NCBI GenBank assembly: GCA_944338265.1
Contig: CALVLO010000044.1
Coordinates: 1 to 10,786 of the forward strand
DNA length: 10,786 nt
Direction of reading: 5' to 3'
Source: an uncultured Clostridia bacterium
GTDB lineage: Bacteria; Bacillota; Clostridia; Christensenellales; Borkfalkiaceae
Part shown: one piece after another, positions 5,429 to 10,786 of the stretch
Layout of the letters: every line of letters begins with the position of its first letter
Numbering within the stretch: the stretch's first letter is position 1
Program-made: the position numbers and the translations under genes
The notes under the pieces: generated by a model
The model's database searches: none
The model's input: only the letters and a program-made list of their open reading frames with translations
What the model was told of the DNA's origin: nothing

Positions 5429-5444
5429 GGAGGAACTACATATC
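5429..5444 (+). promoter_or_regulatory. Ribosome binding site and probable AUC start codon of the PBP gene
   Basis: GGAGG (5429-5433) is followed after 8 bases by ATC (5442-5444), in frame with the PBP. No ATG, GTG or TTG lies at a usable distance. The codons after ATC read KQTQYSLSVLRKRLF, a normal cytoplasmic lead-in to the membrane anchor. The first conventional start (TTG 5499) falls inside that anchor and has no well-spaced ribosome binding site. Confidence 0.6.
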
Positions 5445-7181
5445 AAGCAGACGCAATATTCCCTGTCTGTTTTACGAAAGAGGTTATTTGCCATATCTTT
5501 GGCGATAGCCTTTCTTTTTTGCCTTTTTCTTGCACGCTTTTTCTATGTGCAGGTCGTTTGGGAGGATGATCTCAACGCCCGCGCGCTCGATCAGTGGACG
5601 CGCGAGATCCCCGTTTCGGCGGGGCGGGGCAAGATCTATGATGTAAACGGCGTTCTGCTTGCGGGCAATACGCCCGCCTACACCGTCTATGCCCGCGCCA
5701 ATGCCGTGACCGATGCCGAAACGAGCGCTACGGTGCTCTCTTCCGCACTCGCGCTTCCCTATGAAGAAGTGCTTGCAAAGCTCACGGACGGCAGCCGTTC
5801 GGAGATCGTCGTCAAAAAGCGGACGGACCGCGAGAGCGTCGGGCGCATCGAGGGGCTGGATCTTGCGGGCGTCTACTATGCGCGGGATGATGCCCGCTTC
5901 TATCCATACGGGGAGCTTGCCTGCCAGGTGCTCGGCTTCACCTCCTACGACGGCGCGGGCGCGGCGGGGCTCGAGGGCTATTACGAGCGCTATCTCGCGG
6001 GCGAGCGGGGGGAGATCCTGTTTGAGACCGACCTCGTCGGCGTCGATCTCGAAGGGGCTTCGGCAGCATACATTCCCGGGAAGGACGGGTTCGACCTCAC
6101 GCTCACCCTCGATAGCCGCATCCAGGCGCTCGCCGAAGAGGTAATGGCGCGGGCGATGGAGGCGTCTTCCGCCAAGGCGGCGCGGGCAATCGTGATGGAC
6201 GTGACGGATTTTTCTCTGCTCGCGATGGTCAATCTGCCTTCCTACGATCTCAACGACATCCCGCGGGACGATCTCACTGCCCTGAACGCGCTCACGCGCA
6301 ATGCGCTCGTGAGCGATGTGTACGAGCCGGGATCCACCTTCAAAATTGTCACCGCTGCCGCCGATCTCGAGGAGTATTTGCAGGGAAATACCTCTGCCTT
6401 TGCGCCAGACCGCGTCTTTTCCTCCTCGCGCACGCGCTCGGTGGACGGCACGACCATCCGCTGTTGGAGCGACCATAAAAACGGCAAACATGCGGGGCAG
6501 ACGCTTGCGGAGGCACTCAATAACAGCTGCAACCCGTGCTTTGTGGATATTGCGCTTTCGCTCGGGAAGGAGACGTTTTATAAATACCTCTCCGCATTCG
6601 GCTTCGGGCGGGCGACGGGGTTGGATTTTTCGGGCGAGGCGATCGGCATGCTGCTGCCCGAGGCGACGCTGCGCGATTGCGACTTTGCCCGCATCGGCTT
6701 CGGGCAGTCCATCGCCGTCACGCCCCTGCAGCTCGCCTGCGCGAGCGCCGCGGCGGTCAACGGGGGATATTTCTATGCGCCCCGCCTCGTTCGCAGCATT
6801 TCGTCTTCGGACGGCGCTTCCACCGATTTGCAGCCCCGCCTCGTGGGGCGGACGGTGAGTGAAGAGGCATCTGCATTGCTTGCCTCCATGCTCGAAGGGG
6901 TCGTGCGCGACGGGAGCGGCAAGAAGGCGTTTATTGAGGGCTACCGCGTCGGCGGCAAGACGGGTACGGCGCAAAAGTATGAAAACGGGCATATCGCGCA
7001 GGGCAAGTACGTCTCCTCGTTTGTGGGATTTTTCCCCGCAAACGATCCCAAATATCTCGCGCTCGTCATTTTGGATGAGCCGCAGGGGGCGTACTACGGG
7101 AGCGTGGTCGCCGCGCCGTGCGCCAAGGAGATCTTTGAAGGCATGATCGGAATTTTGGGGCTTCGCCCCGCGGAGGCATAG
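5442..7181 (+). CDS. ftsI: Class B penicillin-binding protein, transpeptidase (FtsI/PbpB/SpoVD family)
   Basis: Membrane-anchored D,D-transpeptidase that cross-links peptidoglycan, most likely at the septum. With the start at 5442 it has about 579 residues: a short basic N-terminus (RKR), a membrane helix (about 15-38), a PBP-dimer/pedestal domain (about 45-210) and a transpeptidase domain. The three active-site motifs are all present: STFK with Ser298 and Lys301, SCN at 362-364, and KTG at 506-508 in GGKTGTAQK. The stretch around SCN (IRCWSDH, NNSCNPCF, FGFGRATGLDF) is closest to SpoVD-type proteins. There is no C-terminal PASTA domain, unlike B. subtilis PbpB and SpoVD. It is the only PBP gene in the cluster here, between the ftsL-like gene and murE, so a vegetative division role is likely. 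The start is uncertain: ATC 5442 is preferred, and the fallback is TTG 5499. Confidence 0.9.
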   Translation: MKQTQYSLSVLRKRLFAISLAIAFLFCLFLARFFYVQVVWEDDLNARALDQWTREIPVSAGRGKIYDVNGVLLAGNTPAYTVYARANAVTDAETSATVLSSALALPYEEVLAKLTDGSRSEIVVKKRTDRESVGRIEGLDLAGVYYARDDARFYPYGELACQVLGFTSYDGAGAAGLEGYYERYLAGERGEILFETDLVGVDLEGASAAYIPGKDGFDLTLTLDSRIQALAEEVMARAMEASSAKAARAIVMDVTDFSLLAMVNLPSYDLNDIPRDDLTALNALTRNALVSDVYEPGSTFKIVTAAADLEEYLQGNTSAFAPDRVFSSSRTRSVDGTTIRCWSDHKNGKHAGQTLAEALNNSCNPCFVDIALSLGKETFYKYLSAFGFGRATGLDFSGEAIGMLLPEATLRDCDFARIGFGQSIAVTPLQLACASAAAVNGGYFYAPRLVRSISSSDGASTDLQPRLVGRTVSEEASALLASMLEGVVRDGSGKKAFIEGYRVGGKTGTAQKYENGHIAQGKYVSSFVGFFPANDPKYLALVILDEPQGAYYGSVVAAPCAKEIFEGMIGILGLRPAEA

Positions 7182-8612
7182 ATGAAACTTTCCGTGTTGT
7201 TGCAGGAGGGGTGCGAGGGAAGGCTCGTCGGCGGAGACGCCGAGATCGAGGGGCTGTGTACGGACAGCCGCGTTGCGGGGAAGGGGGATCTCTTCTTTTG
7301 CTTCCGCGGCACGCGGGAGGATGCGCACGCCTTTGCGTTGGAGGCGGTCTCGCGCGGGGCTGCCGCCGTTTTGTGCGAGCGGGAACTTCCGCTTCCCTGC
7401 CCGCAGCTCGTTGTAAAGGACGGGCGCGCGGCGATGGCGCAGGCTGCCGCTGCCTTCTATGCCCACCCCGAGCGCGCGCTCACCCTTGTGGGAGTGACGG
7501 GCACGAACGGCAAGACGACGACGGCTTGCATGATCGCCAATATCTTGCAGGCGGCGGGGAAAAAGACGGGGCTCATCGGCACGCTCGGCGCGCGGTACGG
7601 GCAGGTCGTCGTGCCGCCTTCGCTCACCACGCCCGATCCCGTCTGCCTCTTTTCGCTGCTTGCCGATATGGCAGCGGCGGGGATGCAGGCTGCCGTGCTC
7701 GAAGTCTCCGCGCACGCGCTCGCGCTGCGCAAAGAACTGCCTCTCCGCTACGAGGTTGCCGTGTTTACCAATCTCACGCGCGATCATCTCGATTTTTTCG
7801 GCGATATGAAGGCATACGGCGAGGCAAAAAAGCTGCTCTTTTCGCCGCAGCGCTGCCGCTTTGCCGTACTCAATGCAGATGACGCATTCTCCGCGCAGCT
7901 GGGCGCGGGTGTGCCGCGCATAACTTACGGGCTTGAAACGCCTGCGGATGCCTTTGCCGTCATCGAGAGCGAGACGCTCCGCACCACGCGCGCCGTTCTC
8001 AATCTGGAGGATGAGCTCTGCGAGGTGCGCATTCCGCTTCCCGGAAGGCACAATCTCTTAAATGCGCTCGCGGCGGCATGCGCCGCCCGACGCCTCGGTG
8101 CCGATGCGCAGGCGATCGCCCGCGGGATCGCCTGCACGCATGTGGCAGGGCGGTTGGAGTGGGTCGCTCGCTGCAACGGCGGCGACGTCTTCGTCGACTT
8201 CGCGCATACGCCGGACGGGCTGCAAAAATCACTGCTTACCCTGCGCGAGCACTGCGGCGGGCGGCTCGTCGCGCTCTTTGGCTGCGGCGGATGCCGCGAT
8301 GCGGGCAAGCGCCCAAAAATGGGGGAGATCGCCGCGCGCTTTGCCGATTTTACCGTGCTCACCTCCGATAATCCGCGCTACGAAGACCCCGTCGCCATCC
8401 TCTCGGAGATCGAGGCGGGCTTGCGTCCGCTCTCGCGGCGGTATGTCGTCGTCGAAGAGCGGGAAAAAGCCATCCGCTATGCGCTTTCGCACATGGGCGA
8501 AGGGGATATTTTGCTCGTTGCGGGCAAGGGAGCGGAGCGCTATCAGGAGATCATGGGAATAAAATACGACTACGACGACAAAGCTGTAATCAAATCGTTG
8601 ATCGGGAATTGA
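7182..8612 (+). CDS. murE: UDP-MurNAc-L-Ala-D-Glu:diamino acid ligase MurE
   Basis: Cytoplasmic ATP-dependent Mur ligase of 476 residues that adds the third amino acid of the stem peptide. The N-terminal domain (1-100) binds the UDP substrate (TDSR at about 27-30). The central domain has the ATP loop GTNGKTTT (K111), EVSAHAL (174-180), TNLTRDHLD and the AYGEAKK lysine region. The C-terminal domain has GRLE, FVDFAHTPDG, GCGGCRD (C371) and DNPR (396-399). DNPR is the known signature of enzymes that use meso-diaminopimelate. Three positions differ from the usual DAP-type consensus: EVSS reads EVSA, GGDRD reads GGCRD, and GKGHE reads GKGAE (448-452). The ATG follows directly on the PBP stop, with GGAGG 5 bases upstream, so translation is coupled. 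The family call is certain; DAP specificity is very likely. Confidence 0.96.
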   Translation: MKLSVLLQEGCEGRLVGGDAEIEGLCTDSRVAGKGDLFFCFRGTREDAHAFALEAVSRGAAAVLCERELPLPCPQLVVKDGRAAMAQAAAAFYAHPERALTLVGVTGTNGKTTTACMIANILQAAGKKTGLIGTLGARYGQVVVPPSLTTPDPVCLFSLLADMAAAGMQAAVLEVSAHALALRKELPLRYEVAVFTNLTRDHLDFFGDMKAYGEAKKLLFSPQRCRFAVLNADDAFSAQLGAGVPRITYGLETPADAFAVIESETLRTTRAVLNLEDELCEVRIPLPGRHNLLNALAAACAARRLGADAQAIARGIACTHVAGRLEWVARCNGGDVFVDFAHTPDGLQKSLLTLREHCGGRLVALFGCGGCRDAGKRPKMGEIAARFADFTVLTSDNPRYEDPVAILSEIEAGLRPLSRRYVVVEEREKAIRYALSHMGEGDILLVAGKGAERYQEIMGIKYDYDDKAVIKSLIGN

Positions 8613-8613
8613 T

Positions 8614-9564
8614 ATGCGCATCGTTTTTTTGGCTGTCCTCGTTGCATTTTTGCTTTCGTTTGCCTTTTGTATGGCGGCGATCCCGCTGCTGCGGCGGGCG
8701 GGCAGCGGGCAGCACATTCTCTCTTACGTCAAGGAACACGCAAAAAAGGAGGGCACGCCGACAATGGGCGGGCTCGCCTTTATCCCTGCGGCGGCGCTCT
8801 CCGCCGCCGCCTTTGCGCGCGGGGCGGACAAGTCCTTCTTCGTTGCGCTCGCCGTGGGGCTCGGCTACCTCGCGGTGGGGTTTTTGGATGACTTTCTCAA
8901 ACGCCGCCACGGGCACAATCTCGGGCTGCGCCCTTACCAAAAGATCTTCTTTCAGCTCGCCGTCGCCGTGATGGCGTCGCTCTACTGCTGTTTGGACGGG
9001 CTCACGCAGCTCCGCATCCCGTATACCCGCATTGCGGCGGATATCGGCTGGTGGATGCTGCCTCTCGGCATCGTCGTCTTTTTGGGAACGGTGAACGGCG
9101 TCAACCTCACCGATGGTCTGGACGGGCTCGCAGGCGGCACGAGCGCCGTCTTTTTCCTCGCGCTCGGCACGCTCATTGCCCTGCAAGGGGGGAGTAGTGC
9201 GCTCTCTCTGCTGTGCGTCTGTCTTGTGGGTGCGCTCGCGGCGTATTTGCTCTTCAATACCTGCCGCGCGAGCCTCTTCATGGGGGATACGGGCTCGCTC
9301 TCGCTCGGCGGGTTCGCCGCCTGCGCCGCGCTCTTTTCCGGGAATGCGCTCGTCGTGCCCATTGCGGGGATCATGTTTGTCCTTTCAAGCATATCCGTCA
9401 TCCTTCAGGTCATATATTACAAAAAAACGGGCAGACGGATGTTTTTGATGGCGCCGTTGCACCATCATTTTCAGCAGAAGGGCTATGCGGAGGGCAAGAT
9501 CGCCTACGCCTATGCGGCGGTCACGGCGGCGCTCTCCGTTACCTTGCTGCTTCCGTTCGCCTGA
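8614..9564 (+). CDS. mraY: Phospho-MurNAc-pentapeptide transferase MraY
   Basis: Integral membrane enzyme of 316 residues that transfers phospho-MurNAc-pentapeptide from UDP to undecaprenyl phosphate, making lipid I. It is hydrophobic throughout, with about ten membrane segments. Key motifs are GTPTMGG (47-53), the catalytic Asp pair FLDD (D92, D93), NLTDGLDGLAGG (164 onwards, D167), MGDTGS (223-228) and the HHHF loop (283-286) before QQKGYAEGKI. The length is at the short end of the family but no motif is missing. The start is one base after the murE stop and has only a weak GGGA site, so expression probably depends on coupling to murE. Confidence 0.97.
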   Translation: MRIVFLAVLVAFLLSFAFCMAAIPLLRRAGSGQHILSYVKEHAKKEGTPTMGGLAFIPAAALSAAAFARGADKSFFVALAVGLGYLAVGFLDDFLKRRHGHNLGLRPYQKIFFQLAVAVMASLYCCLDGLTQLRIPYTRIAADIGWWMLPLGIVVFLGTVNGVNLTDGLDGLAGGTSAVFFLALGTLIALQGGSSALSLLCVCLVGALAAYLLFNTCRASLFMGDTGSLSLGGFAACAALFSGNALVVPIAGIMFVLSSISVILQVIYYKKTGRRMFLMAPLHHHFQQKGYAEGKIAYAYAAVTAALSVTLLLPFA

Positions 9565-9588
9565 TCCCCACGGGGAGAAGGAGGAGGC

Positions 9589-10786
9589 ATGTATTTTCCC
9601 GAACAGACTTTTTTGGTGGCGGGGATCTCCCGCTCGGGCGCAGCCGCGGCAGAATATCTGCTCGCCAAGGGCGCAAAGGTGTATCTCTATGACGATGTTG
9701 AGGACGAAGCCGTGCGTGCGGCGACGGAGAAACTCGTTACCAAGGGGGCGCACAGGGTGCGCAAGGAGGAACTCAACGCGCGTGCGGAGGGGTGCGATGT
9801 GCTCGTGCTGAGCCCGGGTATTCCCATCGATCATCCGCTCGCGCTCTCCTTTAAGCGCGGCGGGAAGGCGGTCGTCGGGGAGGCGGAGCTCGGCGCGCGG
9901 GCGCTCCGCTGCCCTGCTGTTGCGGTGACGGGCACGAACGGAAAGACGACCGTCGTCTCCATGCTCGAACATATTTTCCGCGCGGCGGGCAAGCGCGCCG
10001 TTGCCTGCGGCAATATCGGAAAACCGCTCACCGCCTGCCTCGGGGAGCTGGGGGAGGATGGGCTCGCCGTTTTGGAGGTCTCTTCCTTCCAGCTCGAGAC
10101 GCTTGTCTCCCTGCGCCCGCACGTCGCCGTCGTGCTCAACATCTCGGAAGACCATCTCAATCGCCATTACACGATGGAAAATTATATCTTTTTGAAGCAG
10201 CGCCTGCTCAAAAACAGCGCGGAGAGCGAGTATGCGGTGCTCAACTACGACGATGAGAGGGTGCGCGCCTTTGCCGAAAAGACGCACGCCCGCACCGTGT
10301 GGTTCTCCCTCCGCGGAGAGGTGGACGGGGCGTATTTTGCGGGCGGCGCGTTGTTTTGGCGGGGAGAGCGCATCATGCAGGCGGACGATCTGCCACTCGA
10401 GGGTGCGCATAACGTCGCCAACGCCCTTGCCGCCATTGCTGCGGCAAAACTCATGGGGGTGCGCAGCGAGATGATCGCCCCCGCGCTCGCATCCTTCCGC
10501 GGCGTCCTTCACAGGATGCGCAAGGTGGGAGAAGTCGGCGGCGTCACCTTCATCGACGACAGCAAGGCGACCAATGTGGATGCGGCGATCAAAGCCATCG
10601 AGAGCGTGAAGGGGGAGAGCGTGCTCCTCGTCGGCGGGAAGGATAAGGGGTATGCCTACGAGCCGCTCTTCGAGGCAGCCAAGCGCGGGGGGATCGTGCA
10701 TGCCGTCATTTACGGGGAAAATGCCTTCCGCGTCCTGCATGCGGCGCTCAAAGCGGATTTTTCCAAAGTGACGCTCTGCCGCCCCT
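9589..10786 (+). CDS. murD: UDP-MurNAc-L-Ala:D-Glu ligase MurD (partial, 3' end off window)
   Basis: Cytoplasmic Mur ligase that adds D-glutamate, made by MurI, to UDP-MurNAc-L-alanine. About 399 codons are visible with no stop. The family norm suggests some 50 residues are missing. Motifs are a Rossmann-like N-terminus (VAGISRSGAAAAEYL), the ATP loop GTNGKTT (K119), EVSSFQLE (163-170), NISEDHLNRH (184-193), EGAHNVANALAA, FRGVLHRM and FIDDSKATNVDA (DSKATN at 324-329), then GGKDKG. In NISEDHLNRH the usual Asp of the DHLDRH-type motif is Asn (N191). The start is marked by a very strong AAGGAGGAGG just upstream, the best ribosome binding site in the cluster. It follows mraY by 24 bases, so unlike its neighbours it can be translated independently. 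Confidence 0.96.
   Translation, partial: MYFPEQTFLVAGISRSGAAAAEYLLAKGAKVYLYDDVEDEAVRAATEKLVTKGAHRVRKEELNARAEGCDVLVLSPGIPIDHPLALSFKRGGKAVVGEAELGARALRCPAVAVTGTNGKTTVVSMLEHIFRAAGKRAVACGNIGKPLTACLGELGEDGLAVLEVSSFQLETLVSLRPHVAVVLNISEDHLNRHYTMENYIFLKQRLLKNSAESEYAVLNYDDERVRAFAEKTHARTVWFSLRGEVDGAYFAGGALFWRGERIMQADDLPLEGAHNVANALAAIAAAKLMGVRSEMIAPALASFRGVLHRMRKVGEVGGVTFIDDSKATNVDAAIKAIESVKGESVLLVGGKDKGYAYEPLFEAAKRGGIVHAVIYGENAFRVLHAALKADFSKVTLCRP

Noticed and set aside
5484..8051. An 855-codon open frame on the minus strand
   Set aside because: It lies entirely antisense to the PBP and murE genes. The product is rich in Arg and His with no recognisable domain, and it follows from GC-rich codon use on the plus strand.
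9385..10740. A 451-codon open frame on the minus strand
   Set aside because: Antisense to the end of mraY and to murD, which have clear family motifs. The composition is that of a shadow frame.

Overview
The window looks like chromosomal DNA from a GC-rich, low-repeat member of the Bacillota, probably a Clostridia-type anaerobe. I infer this from three things. The division/cell-wall order is mraZ-rsmH-ftsL-PBP-murE-mraY-murD. The penicillin-binding protein has SpoVD-like sequence around its SxN motif. A cupin-type XRE regulator sits directly in front of potA. MurE carries the DNPR signature of enzymes that add meso-diaminopimelate, so the peptidoglycan is probably DAP-type. The species cannot be named from the sequence alone.

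Left part, minus strand (1-2100). rpsT (ribosomal protein S20) is followed by a GC hairpin and then a canonical intrinsic terminator. Next comes a well-formed sigma-A-type promoter (TTGACT-17-TATGAT) driving a two-gene start of a polyamine-uptake operon: an XRE/cupin regulator and, 15 bases on, potA, which runs off the left edge. The 5' leader of this operon is AT-rich and contains an 8-bp inverted repeat and a 10-bp direct repeat at 22-bp spacing, which could be the regulator's own operator.

Strand switch (2089-2229). rpsT and murI are divergent, with about 140 bp between them and apparently overlapping promoters.

Right part, plus strand (2230-10786). murI (glutamate racemase) is followed by the mra/dcw cluster. 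The cluster has a perfect consensus promoter (TTGACA-17-TATAAT). Three TGGTY repeats at exact 10-bp intervals overlap its -35 box, in the same geometry as the known MraZ operator, and a 13-bp perfect palindrome fills most of the spacer. The genes are tightly packed: mraZ and rsmH overlap (ATGA), ftsL and the PBP gene follow closely, murE starts at the base after the PBP stop, mraY starts one base after murE, and murD has a very strong ribosome binding site and is cut off by the right edge.

The genes form one pathway. MurI makes D-glutamate, MurD adds it to UDP-MurNAc-L-Ala, MurE adds the diamino acid, MraY moves the muropeptide to the lipid carrier, and the class B PBP with the FtsL-like protein builds septal wall. 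MraZ is the cluster's likely regulator and RsmH methylates 16S rRNA.

I see no mobile element, CRISPR array, tRNA, rRNA or novel multi-gene system. The unusual points are at the level of regulation and individual proteins: the mraZ promoter architecture, a probable AUC start codon for the PBP, a very long cytoplasmic N-terminus on the FtsL-like protein, changes at normally conserved MurE positions, and an odd A-rich C-terminus on MurI.
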